In this document: positions 1-7,291 of the stretch, in pieces
Numbering within the stretch: position 1 is the stretch's first letter
How the letters are laid out: each line of letters begins with the position of its first letter
From: Oceanobacillus profundus
GTDB lineage: Bacteria > Bacillota > Bacilli > Bacillales > Amphibacillaceae
Assembly (NCBI RefSeq): GCF_003515705.1
Contig: NZ_QWEH01000025.1
Span: forward strand, 1 to 32,334
Length of the DNA: 32,334 nt
Direction: 5' to 3'
Program-made: the position numbers and the translations under genes
The notes under the pieces: model-generated
Database searches by the model: none
What the model was told of the DNA's origin: nothing
Seen by the model: the letters and a program-made list of their open reading frames with translations, nothing else

Positions 1-2
1 AG

Positions 3-329
3 GTAAAACAAGTTGAAGAAGTATTAAAACAAAACGGTGTTGCTCTACCACCTGCAGCTCCTGAGCCACCGCATGTAGAGCTTAATGATATTCCTACGGG
101 TGCACGATTTCAGGATGCAGATGTAGCGGCCTCAGTATCTGCAATAACAGCATCGAGTTTAGTTACTTGTAGTCAAATAATCGGGCAATCTATTCGTGAG
201 GATATTGCAATGATGTTTGGGCAATTTCATATGAGTAAAGCTGCATTTGGAGGTAAATTATTAAAGTTGACTAAAGAAAAGGGTTGGCTCATCCCTCCGC
301 CTCTACATTATTCTTCAAAGGAAAACTAA
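3..329 (+). CDS. C-terminal part of a DUF3231 family protein (5' end outside window)
   Basis: An open frame enters from the left edge (first full codon at base 3) and gives 108 residues before a TAA stop. The C-terminus contains MFGQFHMSKAAFGGKLLK and ends in GWLIPPPLH, a tail I associate with DUF3231 proteins. These are helical, ferritin-like proteins common in spore-forming Bacillaceae and often made of two repeated halves. Their function is not established; a link to spore coat or stress is only suspected. The frame is followed by a good hairpin terminator at 338-367, so this is the true end of the gene. Family assignment is from remembered motif similarity. Confidence 0.7.
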   Translation, partial: VKQVEEVLKQNGVALPPAAPEPPHVELNDIPTGARFQDADVAASVSAITASSLVTCSQIIGQSIREDIAMMFGQFHMSKAAFGGKLLKLTKEKGWLIPPPLHYSSKEN

Positions 330-337
330 TTATACTT

Positions 338-367
338 AAGGACTTGTTCGTTTGAACAGGTTCTTTT
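338..367 (+). terminator. Rho-independent terminator of the DUF3231 gene
   Basis: A 12-bp stem (338-349 with 354-365, including one G-T pair) closes a GTTT loop and runs into a short T-rich tail. It lies 8 bases after the stop codon. Confidence 0.75.
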
Positions 368-479
368 AAGTTTATTTGGAATAAAATTATTCTTAAATTA
401 GAAAGTTTATTGGTTGAAAAGCCTCAATTGTGGGGGCTTATTTCATGTTTTCTGGGTCATAATATTACTGGGTGATAAG

Positions 480-734
480 ATGAAAGCAAATGAATATGAA
501 ACCAAGCGTTTTGATAAGGCCTTAGATGAAATCTTAGATTTATTCAACAATCTTGAAAATGATGAACCAATTATCGATTTTAACGATGATGTCCTAGAAC
601 TAATAGAAAAAGCTAAGAAAAAATACGGCATTGAACAGGTAAGTGGAAAAATCAATACCATTGTAGAAGAAATGCTATCTTGGCTGGATTTAAACGATGT
701 TGACTTGAAAGAGGAAGAGGAAGAAGAGGAGTGA
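480..734 (+). CDS. Small acidic protein of unknown function
   Basis: 84 residues from ATG 480. I prefer this start over the longer frame beginning near 414 because GGGTGAT sits about 8 bases upstream and the extra N-terminus would be encoded by intergenic-looking DNA. The protein is strongly acidic, predicted mostly helical, and ends in a run of seven glutamates (codons GAG/GAA from about 711). No membrane segment or catalytic motif is visible. The gene stands alone between the DUF3231 gene and a convergent gene, with a shared inverted repeat at 761-808 downstream. I do not recognise the family. It could be an antitoxin-like or DNA-mimic protein, but nothing beyond charge suggests that. Confidence 0.6.
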   Translation: MKANEYETKRFDKALDEILDLFNNLENDEPIIDFNDDVLELIEKAKKKYGIEQVSGKINTIVEEMLSWLDLNDVDLKEEEEEEE

Positions 735-760
735 ATTTAGTGTTTACTCCATTTTGAAGT

Positions 761-808
761 TTCCCCCACACAATAAGACTAAAAACTCCCTCACTTATCG
801 TGGGGGAA
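761..808. terminator. Convergent inverted repeat, probable terminator
   Basis: TTCCCCCAC (761-769) pairs with GTGGGGGAA (800-808), and the stem is partly extended inward by AATAAG/CTTAT. It lies between two convergent genes and overlaps the last codons of the minus-strand gene. The T tracts are weak on both sides. Confidence 0.5.
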
Positions 809-1165
809 TTTCATTTTCCAGCTACCACTCTGGCGCTCAAACGGTGCAGCCTTATCTCCAGTTAAATATCTATCCATAACTACTCTAGTCATCTGCTTTA
901 ATTCTTCCGGTGTATATTCCCTTTCCTCATTCTTATCTCTGCCCTTAACAAGATATTTAGTACCATTAATCTGTCTAACATCAATATGATGCTTCGTGAT
1001 CATTTCTTTTCTCAATCCATTTAAATCCTCTTGTAATCTACCGATGACTGCATCTGTCATATCTAAATATAACTCAAAAAATTTAAAATCCATAAAAGCC
1101 GTTTGATCTCGTTTGAAAATTTTAATAGCAAGCGACGTAGCAATAAATTGATTTACGATATCCAA
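791..1165 (-). CDS. Unknown conserved-looking protein, paralogue of the remnant at 10.8 kb
   Basis: 124 residues. I place the start at TTG 1165 rather than GTG 1174, because the GTG lies inside the GAGGTG ribosome-binding site while the TTG is six bases downstream of it. The protein is helical in the middle (DMTDAVIGRLQEDLNGLRKE) and has a conserved-looking C-terminal block with LKQMTRVVMDRYLTGDKAAP and SGSWKM. That block recurs in a truncated copy at 10794-10928 within the same window (20 of 34 aligned residues identical by hand count). A sigma-A-like promoter at 1198-1226 precedes it. I do not recognise a domain. The repeated occurrence in two accessory segments suggests a gene carried by integrative elements. 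Confidence 0.7.
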   Translation of the reverse strand: MDIVNQFIATSLAIKIFKRDQTAFMDFKFFELYLDMTDAVIGRLQEDLNGLRKEMITKHHIDVRQINGTKYLVKGRDKNEEREYTPEELKQMTRVVMDRYLTGDKAAPFERQSGSWKMKFPHDK

Positions 1166-1197
1166 GATAGTCACCTCAAGATAAGATTATTAATTCA

Positions 1198-1226
1198 ATT
1201 CTAAATGAGTTTTTACAGTTTATCAA
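1198..1226 (-). promoter_or_regulatory. Sigma-A-type promoter for the 791-1165 gene
   Basis: On the minus strand TTGATA (1221-1226) is followed after exactly 17 bases by TAGAAT (1198-1203), about 33 bases before the start codon. Confidence 0.55.
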
Positions 1227-1508
1227 CAAAAGCAGAATATTTGTTCTTGTTTTGTGTTAAAATAAAAATAAACGTTCTTATGGGGTCAAAGTTGAACGTT
1301 ATGATTCAGTGAGTATTTAATGTATGATAATGAGGACCGTACGAGGGTTAGGTTTAGTGATGTGATTGATGTGTTTGGTGATTAGTTTTTAACTGTTAAG
1401 TGGATAATATGGTGCGTTTTATATGATTTTGTAAAAAAGCAGGAAAATAGTCCCTTTTTTGTCAAATTTGTATTACAATAAGTTAAAAAGACAACTAGGG
1501 GGATTTAT
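1227..1508. other. Intergenic region without a supported gene
   Basis: AT-rich spacer between divergent genes. It contains a 7-bp inverted repeat, AACGTTC (1271-1277) with GAACGTT (1294-1300), and a 21-codon frame at 1320-1385 with no clear ribosome-binding site. A TACAAT at 1474-1479 could be the -10 of the downstream operon, but I see no matching -35. Confidence 0.5.
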
Positions 1509-2462
1509 ATGGCTAAAACATTTAAAAAGTTACATTTTCATCAACTTAGGGTACTTAAAAGGTCACTTGTAAAGAAGACCGGTACAGAAGCAGATGAACA
1601 GCAATTTAATGATCTGGATATAAATGAAATAAATAACTTATTTGAAGAAGTAATTAATGATAAACTTAACAATAACTGCATAAGAATACAACAAGAGTAT
1701 GATCCAGATTACACAACTTTAGAAGTAATAGAACATAATGACAAATATATTTTTGGTCGTCTTGGTAAAGAAAAAGATGTAAGGTCCTTTCATATTAGAG
1801 AAGATAAAACTTTAATTTCTAGACCAATTGACGTGAAAAAAGATCAAATTTTTGAAGTGTTTACATATTTACTTATAGATAGGGAAACATTAATTGTATC
1901 TTATTTATTTGAGCAATCCGCGCCATCAATACTTAAATTGGGAGAATTATTCACTAATTTATATAAAGACGACAGTTTGTTTGGGGAAATAGCTTCGGTT
2001 AGCGTTGAAGATGCCATACCATTTTTAAGTCAAAAAGATTCAATTGGAACAATAACTTATAAAACAACCTTACCTCCATCAGACTCAAGGTTATGGGATG
2101 AAGCAATTACTGGATTAGATAGGAATACTTATGAAAGCATTGAAAATCTAAAAAACGTTGAATTTACGATAAAATTGGTTGCAGAGCGTAATAAGGACAC
2201 CTTTCCTGATAAAGGAATGTTTAGTCAGGCAATAAGGAAAATCACACAATTTGGTTCTAAGGTTAGAGTTAAAGCAAAGAATGATGGTGAATACACACAA
2301 GAACATAGTTTGATAAACAATCCACTAACGAAAAAAGTTAATTTTGATTTTAATGAAGATATTCAAGATATGAAATTAATAAAAAAAGATATTTATGAAA
2401 ATATGGTGAAAGTTTATAATAAACATAAAAGTGAAGTTTTAAGGTTTTGTAAGATTGAATAG
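1509..2462 (+). CDS. 317-aa protein of unknown function, first gene of a two-gene operon
   Basis: ATG 1509 follows a strong AGGGGG ribosome-binding site. The protein is soluble, rich in lysine and acidic residues, and has no signal peptide or membrane helix. The N-terminal third (about 1-60) is predicted helical. A central region (about 100-150) contains FEVFTYLLIDRETLIVSYL followed by SAPSILKLGEL. The C-terminal third is mixed and ends with a basic helix. I do not recognise a named domain or catalytic motif. It is followed 11 bases after its stop by a four-helix membrane protein, so the two are probably translated together. Size and pairing recall two-gene antiphage modules such as Kiwa (a membrane protein plus a DUF4868 protein), but the gene order is reversed and I cannot show homology. 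Codon use is very AT-rich, as expected of acquired DNA. Confidence 0.75.
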   Translation: MAKTFKKLHFHQLRVLKRSLVKKTGTEADEQQFNDLDINEINNLFEEVINDKLNNNCIRIQQEYDPDYTTLEVIEHNDKYIFGRLGKEKDVRSFHIREDKTLISRPIDVKKDQIFEVFTYLLIDRETLIVSYLFEQSAPSILKLGELFTNLYKDDSLFGEIASVSVEDAIPFLSQKDSIGTITYKTTLPPSDSRLWDEAITGLDRNTYESIENLKNVEFTIKLVAERNKDTFPDKGMFSQAIRKITQFGSKVRVKAKNDGEYTQEHSLINNPLTKKVNFDFNEDIQDMKLIKKDIYENMVKVYNKHKSEVLRFCKIE

Positions 2463-2473
2463 GAGAGGGTTAA

Positions 2474-2926
2474 ATGATTCGTCGCTTTGTTCGTCGAAAT
2501 TCCCGTAATTTATTTCTATTAATAATACTTGTCGTTTTAATTACATTGGCTTTGTATAATGATATGATAAACGAAGGTACCATGAAAAATATTAAACATA
2601 TTGATATTTTAACTATAAATTCTATTTTTATAGGTTTTCTGTTCACAACTCTCGGAGTGATTGTTGGTTTTTTGGGAAACACTAAAATTGCTAATTCAGA
2701 TAGAGCTGGTTATATGGACGAATATTATAACACAATATATTTTGGTCTTGTCTTTTTTATTGTATCTGCGGTATCTGGTCTTGCTGCTATATTTCTAGAT
2801 AACATGTATGATAATCAGTATGTACTTATTATTGAGCAAGTAGCTATAATAATGGGTGTAGCTTTCTTTATTAAAGCAATTTTTAACTTAGCATCAATTA
2901 TAAAAAAAGTAAGAAAAAACCTTTAA
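2474..2926 (+). CDS. Four-helix membrane protein, second gene of the two-gene operon
   Basis: 150 residues from ATG 2474. Its AGGAGAGGG ribosome-binding site overlaps the stop codon region of the preceding gene, implying coupled translation. A basic N-terminus (MIRRFVRRNSRN) is followed by four predicted membrane segments at about residues 13-29, 46-68, 87-109 and 117-141, and a basic tail (KKVRKNL). No catalytic motif is evident. The topology suits a small pore former, sensor or scaffold acting with its soluble partner. The stop codon is embedded in the terminator stem at 2922-2948, so this is the last gene of the transcript. Function is unknown; membrane-effector-like organisation is an inference from context only. 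Confidence 0.75.
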   Translation: MIRRFVRRNSRNLFLLIILVVLITLALYNDMINEGTMKNIKHIDILTINSIFIGFLFTTLGVIVGFLGNTKIANSDRAGYMDEYYNTIYFGLVFFIVSAVSGLAAIFLDNMYDNQYVLIIEQVAIIMGVAFFIKAIFNLASIIKKVRKNL

Positions 2927-2948
2927 GCCCTCATTTCGAGGGCTTAAA
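2922..2948. terminator. Bidirectional terminator between convergent genes
   Basis: A perfect 11-bp stem (2922-2932 with 2938-2948) closes a 5-base loop. A run of A's just upstream becomes a T tract on the minus strand, so it best fits termination of the minus-strand gene at 2954-3133. It also closes the plus-strand operon. Confidence 0.75.
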
Positions 2949-2953
2949 CTCTC

Positions 2954-3133
2954 TTACAAATCTCTCCAAACTTCCCGCGCTAAATTAAAATCATACACCT
3001 CATTAACCCTAGTGTCGACCAACGAATCTGTTAAATCATCATGATTTTCTAAATCCTCAATATAATACTCACGTTGCTCCTGTTCTTTCTCCCACTTGTA
3101 GATATTCTCAAGATACTTTTCTCTTACTCTCAT
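2954..3133 (-). CDS. Small charged protein of unknown function (59 aa)
   Basis: Read on the minus strand, ATG 3133 is preceded by GGGAGGTG with 5-6 bases of spacing, a strong ribosome-binding site. The frame gives 59 residues beginning MRVREKYLENIYKWEKEQEQ and ending FNLAREVWRDL, then TAA. It is predicted all-helical and highly charged, with no membrane segment. A bidirectional terminator follows 5 bases after the stop. Strong initiation signal, fitting terminator and amphipathic composition support a real gene. The family is not recognised; size and charge would suit a phage or element accessory protein. Confidence 0.65.
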   Translation of the reverse strand: MRVREKYLENIYKWEKEQEQREYYIEDLENHDDLTDSLVDTRVNEVYDFNLAREVWRDL

Positions 3134-3245
3134 CGTCTACACCTCCCTTCACATCTACAATCGAATGAAGTTGGAAAGAGGGGGTGTAAATTTTAAAAAA
3201 GGATAATTTATTATTTTGTCGAATCAAGTATCCAGGAGGGATATT

Positions 3246-3422
3246 ATGACTGTAATTGGTAAGTTGCATTGTGGAGGGTGCCAAAAAGTTATAAGTTTTA
3301 ATGAAGCTGTTATTATCGGAGAATTTTATACAGTTGCCCACGATAGATGTTTTCACTTAATAAAGGAAATAGCATTAGATCGAGGTAAGTTTGGTTACAT
3401 AGCAAATAAATATTTCGATTAG
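3246..3422 (+). CDS. Small zinc-finger-like protein (58 aa)
   Basis: ATG 3246 follows CAGGAGGGATATT, a strong ribosome-binding site; the longer frame from TTG 3216 has no comparable signal. The protein has CGGC near the N-terminus (C9, C12) and HDRC about 20 residues later (H31, C34). This C-x2-C...H-x2-C spacing suits a single zinc-binding treble-clef or LIM-like finger. The C-terminal 24 residues are predicted helical and charged. Such mini-fingers in Bacillaceae islands are generally uncharacterised; zinc or nucleic-acid binding is inferred from the pattern alone. Neighbours are unrelated small genes. Confidence 0.65.
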   Translation: MTVIGKLHCGGCQKVISFNEAVIIGEFYTVAHDRCFHLIKEIALDRGKFGYIANKYFD

Positions 3423-3536
3423 CTTTTCTTATTGAGCTAACTGGCAGTTTAGTTGAAGAAGAAAAATTGAAACTTATCTCATAGTATTTCGTAATTAAGC
3501 TATATGTCAAAGCGTCATTATGCTATATGAGAGGTA

Positions 3537-3761
3537 GTGATTAATATAACTGTTAAAAAGATATTTATCTCAATTGTTTCTGCGGTTCTAGTTTCAATGA
3601 TTACAGTTGGTGGAAGTACCATAGCAAATTTTTTATACTATTACTTCAACGGTGAACAATTTGGTGAAGTGATTACAACCTCACGAGTAATATGGTTTTC
3701 ATTAATATTTGTCTTATCTTTTTTATTTATATTATTTAGACTAGATAAAAAAGATAAGTAG
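3537..3761 (+). CDS. Small two-helix membrane protein of unknown function
   Basis: 74 residues from GTG 3537. Hydrophobic segments lie at about residues 8-31 and 48-66, with a glycine- and serine-containing first helix and a basic tail (RLDKKDK), suggesting the C-terminus is cytoplasmic. AGAGG lies very close to the GTG (2 bases), so the start is uncertain; a non-ATG start a few codons later is possible. Composition is AT-rich like the rest of the block. The family is not recognised. Confidence 0.5.
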   Translation: MINITVKKIFISIVSAVLVSMITVGGSTIANFLYYYFNGEQFGEVITTSRVIWFSLIFVLSFLFILFRLDKKDK

Positions 3762-3868
3762 TAACTTTCCTGTGTTCTATATTATAAGAGGCTGATTGCA
3801 CTATTAGGTGTTTTGCTAAAGATAATCATAGAAAATGGTACATATGAATATTGCGGGGGAGGAAGCAA

Positions 3869-4384
3869 ATGAACATAACAACAGAAAGGTTAATAATACG
3901 TAAATTTACATATGACGATTGGCGATGTATACATAAGTATACATCTGATATTAATGTTATGAAATATATGCCAGAAGGTGTTTTTTCTGAAGAAGATTCA
4001 AAGGAATTTGTAATTAAAAACAGTAGTGAAAAAGCTAAGAATTTCCCTGTGTTGCTAAAAAAAGACCAAATATTGATTGGTCACATTGTGTTCCATAAGT
4101 ATTTTGGTGATCATACGTATGAGATAGGTTGGGTGTTCAATCCTAAATATTATAATAAAGGTTATGCTTCTGAAGCAGCACATTCTATATTAAAATATGG
4201 TTTTGAGACAATGAAATTACATAGGATTATAGCTACTTGTCAGCCTGAAAATATTTCATCATATCGAGTTATGGAGAAGATTGGTATGAGAAGAGAAGGG
4301 TTTTTCAAGAAGTGCATACCACAAGGAAATGAATGGTGGGATGAGTATTATTACGCAATCTTAGATGAGGAATGGAAATTTTAG
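3869..4384 (+). CDS. GNAT family N-acetyltransferase (RimJ/RimL-like)
   Basis: 171 residues from ATG 3869, which follows GGGGGAGG at good spacing; the in-frame TTG at 3851 lies upstream of that signal. The N-terminus ITTERLIIRKFTYDDW is the usual opening of the RimJ/RimL-type acetyltransferase group. The acetyl-CoA binding motif A appears as GWVFNPKYYNKGYASEA (about residues 88-104), followed by the helix ending in HRIIATCQPENISSYRVMEK and IGMRREG, a typical motif B. Length is normal for the family. The enzyme transfers acetyl from acetyl-CoA to an amine; substrate cannot be read from sequence (ribosomal protein N-termini, antibiotics or small molecules are options). It lies in an accessory block and ends at a clear terminator. 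Confidence 0.88.
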   Translation: MNITTERLIIRKFTYDDWRCIHKYTSDINVMKYMPEGVFSEEDSKEFVIKNSSEKAKNFPVLLKKDQILIGHIVFHKYFGDHTYEIGWVFNPKYYNKGYASEAAHSILKYGFETMKLHRIIATCQPENISSYRVMEKIGMRREGFFKKCIPQGNEWWDEYYYAILDEEWKF

Positions 4385-4432
4385 CATATTCAACTAACGG
4401 GTGTTTTAGTTATAGAAAACTATAGTATTTTG

Positions 4433-4458
4433 AATAACCCCATTTAGGGGTTATTTTT
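4433..4458 (+). terminator. Terminator of the acetyltransferase gene
   Basis: AATAACCCC (4433-4441) pairs perfectly with GGGGTTATT (4447-4455) across a 5-base loop and runs into TTT. Confidence 0.85.
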
Positions 4459-4460
4459 GT

Positions 4461-4486
4461 ACAAAAAAACCGCAATAAATGCGGTT
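4461..4486 (-). terminator. Minus-strand terminator facing the acetyltransferase terminator
   Basis: AACCGCA (4468-4474) pairs with TGCGGTT (4480-4486). The A run at 4463-4469 becomes a T tract on the minus strand, so it terminates leftward transcription coming from the 4.5-5.0 kb region. Confidence 0.65.
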
Positions 4487-4554
4487 AAATTATGCTAATT
4501 AAAATTTTGGGTGTTGCTGGTGTGTTTTTGTACGGCTTTCTTATTACATATAGT

Positions 4555-4710
4555 TTATGTTATATGGTGTACTATATAAATAGGAAGAAACACGTTTAAA
4601 ATGACAGATAACAAACCTAAGACAATCACAAATACTGTGCCCCACACGACGCCCCAGTGATGCCCCAATACTATTGATATCAGATGTTCCGATTTACGAA
4701 ATGGAAAATA
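4555..4710 (-). pseudogene. Possible C-terminal fragment of a membrane protein
   Basis: A minus-strand frame of 51 codons bounded by stops gives RKSEHLISIVLG, then a strongly hydrophobic stretch (VVWGTVFVIVLGLLSVIL) and ends IVHHIT. There is no ribosome-binding site or convincing start. A minus-strand terminator (4461-4486) lies downstream, which is why I list it as a possible gene remnant. It may be chance; the other strand of the same DNA also encodes a short hydrophobic frame. Confidence 0.25.
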
Positions 4711-5035
4711 CTAAAATCCTAGTGTGATCGAGACCTTGAAAAAATATGAAATAGAATTATTTCATAGTATAGAATCAGAACAACTGTTCACCCATGGGAG
4801 AGAGAGCAGTATCTAACAAATTATTAAGCGTGTTTATTTGGTGAGTGCGGTTAAATATTTAGTGAAGTTCAATGCTTGATATTTGGCATGTACCCACGAA
4901 ATAATCACCAAATTATCGGAGTGATGTATTGTAACTCCTTTTAATAAACTTCATATAACGATTAGTTCCAAATACCGTTCATACATAAGTGTGAACGGTA
5001 TTTATATTGTTTATAAAACGTCTGATAACGAATAG
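4711..5035. other. Intergenic region with two hairpins, no gene seen
   Basis: No frame with a start and ribosome-binding site was found. A perfect 9-bp stem with GAAT loop lies at 4745-4766, and a perfect 12-bp inverted repeat at 4970-4981/4992-5003. ATTTGGTGA near 4844 recurs inverted near 4908. This looks like decayed island DNA at the left border of the conserved lexA region. Confidence 0.5.
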
Positions 5036-5066
5036 AAAAAAGCCCAACACTTTTTGTGATAGGGCT
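5036..5066 (-). terminator. lexA terminator
   Basis: On the minus strand an AGCCC...GGGCT stem followed by TTTTTC lies about 45 bases after the lexA stop codon. Confidence 0.7.
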
Positions 5067-5112
5067 ATTGAATACGTATATATTGGAATATTATTCCGGC
5101 CGTGCCGATAGA

Positions 5113-5736
5113 TTAATGAATATTTCGGTACAATCCGATTACTTTTCCTAAAATCGTGACATTTTGATAAATTAACGGCTCCATCGTCGCGTTTTCTGGT
5201 TGTAGGCGAATATGTCCTTTTTCTTTAAAAAATCGCTTTACTGTTGCTTCATTATCATCGGTCATTGCAACAACAATATCACTATTATCTGCAGTGTTTT
5301 GTTGCTTAACAATAACCATATCTCCATCAAGAATTCCGGCCTCTATCATACTTTCTCCATCAATTTCCAGAATAAATAAATTATCATCAGGACTTGCGGT
5401 TGTACTAGGAAGCGGAATAAATTCCTCGATGTTCTCAACGGCAGTAATTGGAATACCTGCAGTAACCTTACCGATCACTGGAGCATAGCGAACTTCTTCT
5501 TTAGGTATATGACTATCTTCTGATAGATCCATAATTTCGATTGCTCTTGGTTTTGTAGGATCCCGGCGAATATATCCTTTCGATTCAATTCTCTCAAGAT
5601 GCCCATGAACGGTAGAACTAGAAGCAAGACCAACAGCGGCTGCTATTTCACGTACAGACGGTGGATATCCTTTTTTTCTAACTTCATCTTTTATAAACTC
5701 AAGAATCATTTGTTGTCTTTTTGAAAGTTTTGTCAT
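5113..5736 (-). CDS. lexA: LexA, SOS-response transcriptional repressor
   Basis: 207 residues, close to the 205 of B. subtilis LexA (DinR). The start is ATG 5736, preceded by AGAGGTG; the GTG 18 bases upstream is part of that ribosome-binding region. The N-terminal winged helix contains the DNA-reading segment [20 protein letters not shown] (about 28-47). The cleavage site is Ala93-Gly94 in KVTAGIP. The self-cleavage serine is S129 in DGESM and the lysine is K167 in ATVKRF. LexA represses SOS genes as a dimer at CGAACnnnnGTTCG sites. RecA filaments on single-stranded DNA provoke self-cleavage. Candidate boxes lie upstream of this gene, in front of the divergent operon, and in the parE promoter. 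The repressor appears intact. Confidence 0.98.
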   Translation of the reverse strand: MTKLSKRQQMILEFIKDEVRKKGYPPSVREIAAAVGLASSSTVHGHLERIESKGYIRRDPTKPRAIEIMDLSEDSHIPKEEVRYAPVIGKVTAGIPITAVENIEEFIPLPSTTASPDDNLFILEIDGESMIEAGILDGDMVIVKQQNTADNSDIVVAMTDDNEATVKRFFKEKGHIRLQPENATMEPLIYQNVTILGKVIGLYRNIH

Positions 5737-5772
5737 CTCTTTTTCACCTCTCACATAGGATTTATTAATGAT

Positions 5773-5801
5773 AGTTTACCATTTTACGTATACTTAAGCA
5801 A
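5773..5801 (-). promoter_or_regulatory. Candidate lexA promoter
   Basis: On the minus strand TTGCTT (5796-5801) is spaced 17 bases from TAAACT (5773-5778). Matches to consensus are modest, but the -35 overlaps the LexA box at 5799-5812, as expected for autoregulation. Confidence 0.45.
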
Positions 5802-5812
5802 ACATTCGTTCT
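5799..5812. promoter_or_regulatory. LexA box (lexA side)
   Basis: CAAACATTCGTTCT differs only slightly from the Gram-positive SOS box CGAACnnnnGTTCG and overlaps the candidate lexA -35 element. Confidence 0.7.
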
Positions 5813-5819
5813 AAAAAAG

Positions 5820-5849
5820 TTGACAAGACCATATGTTCGGTAGTATACT
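5820..5849 (+). promoter_or_regulatory. SOS-operon promoter with internal half LexA box
   Basis: Perfect TTGACA (5820-5825) and TATACT (5844-5849) are separated by 18 bases. The spacer includes ATATGTTCGG, a right half of an SOS box (5826-5839), so repressor bound here would cover the promoter. Confidence 0.75.
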
Positions 5850-5858
5850 TTTGTTAAT

Positions 5859-5872
5859 CGAACAGTCGTTCT
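5859..5872. promoter_or_regulatory. LexA box (operon side)
   Basis: CGAACAGTCGTTCT matches CGAACnnnnGTTCG at all but the last base. It lies just after the -10 element, near the expected transcription start, and 20 bases before the microprotein start. Confidence 0.85.
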
Positions 5873-5891
5873 TAAAAAGGGGGCTATAATC

Positions 5892-6652
<761 letters not shown>

Positions 6653-6679
6653 ATATCGCTAGCGTGTAGAGTACGATGT

Positions 6680-6719
6680 AAAGACAGGAATTAGATTATT
6701 ATTCTTGTCTTTTATTTTG
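6680..6719 (+). terminator. Terminator after yneB
   Basis: AAAGACAGGAA (6680-6690) pairs with TTCTTGTCTTT (6702-6712), followed by TATTTT. It separates the SOS operon from ynzC. Confidence 0.75.
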
Positions 6720-6829
6720 CAAATAGGAAGGAATGCATACTACTTTGCAGTTTGGGTAAGACATTCGCCTGAAATCTTGACGAATGCCAAGTTTTCTAAT
6801 GTTATTTTAAATAGTGGGAGGTCCGTTCT

Positions 6830-7063
6830 ATGCTATCAAAAGAAAAACTAGAACGTATTAATATATTGGCGAAGAAAGCTAAAGAAGAAGGTTTATCCGA
6901 TAAGGAAAAAAAAGAACAAAAGCAATTAAGAGAAGAATATTTGAATAATGTACGGAGTTCTTTTAAAAACCAATTTAAAACAATGACAGTAATTGACCCT
7001 GCTGGAAATGATGTTACACCACAAAAAGTTCGAGATTTACAAAAAAGGAATAAAATGCATTAA
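6830..7063 (+). CDS. ynzC: YnzC, DUF896 family protein
   Basis: 77 residues from ATG 6830 after GGGAGG. The protein opens with LSKEKLERINILAKKAKEEG and has LREEYLNNVRSSFKNQ, the helical-hairpin signature of DUF896/YnzC. The C-terminus (IDPAGNDVTPQKVRDLQ) is also typical. The family is small, helical and of unclear role; B. subtilis ynzC sits in the SOS-induced yneA operon. Here a terminator precedes it, so SOS induction would need readthrough or its own promoter. A weak TTGACG (6777-6782) with TGTTAT 17 bases on is the best local candidate. Confidence 0.93.
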   Translation: MLSKEKLERINILAKKAKEEGLSDKEKKEQKQLREEYLNNVRSSFKNQFKTMTVIDPAGNDVTPQKVRDLQKRNKMH

Positions 7064-7082
7064 TCATAATGCTTGCTTGCAT

Positions 7083-7128
7083 AAAGGACAGTTAGATCTA
7101 CTATATAAGTGGTCAGCTGTTCTTTGTT
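7083..7128 (+). terminator. Terminator after ynzC
   Basis: AAAGGACAG (7083-7091) pairs with CTGTTCTTT (7117-7125) through one G-T pair, 20 bases after the stop codon. Confidence 0.6.
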
Positions 7129-7174
7129 TGTGTTATCTCCAATAGTTTTAATTTACGAAAGATTTCATTGTTAG

Positions 7175-7209
7175 CTTCTATTTTGTTTGGACAGCAAACA
7201 AAATAGAAG
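7175..7209. other. Perfect 15-bp stem-loop upstream of tkt
   Basis: Bases 7175-7189 are the exact reverse complement of 7195-7209, with the 5-base loop GACAG. It has no T tract after it on the plus strand. It lies just before the probable tkt promoter, so it is outside the tkt message unless transcription starts upstream. Confidence 0.7.
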
Positions 7210-7216
7210 GAATTAC

Positions 7217-7243
7217 TTGTTACAAAACCGGTTTCATTATAGA
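7217..7243 (+). promoter_or_regulatory. Candidate tkt promoter with a palindrome in the spacer
   Basis: TTGTTA (7217-7222) and TATAGA (7238-7243) are 15 bases apart, shorter than usual. The spacer holds the perfect 10-bp palindrome AAACCGGTTT (7225-7234), a possible operator. Confidence 0.35.
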
Positions 7244-7291
7244 ATGAAGAAGAATACTCCATTAATTTAGAAACGAGAGGTGCAAGAAACT

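Noticed and set aside
1320..1385. 21-codon frame (MYDNEDRTRVRFSDVIDVFGD)
   Set aside because: Cannot be told from chance; only a weak upstream signal and no neighbour that would explain it.
4492..4599. 35-codon plus-strand frame with a hydrophobic stretch
   Set aside because: No ribosome-binding site, starts just after a minus-strand terminator, and overlaps a longer open hydrophobic frame on the other strand.
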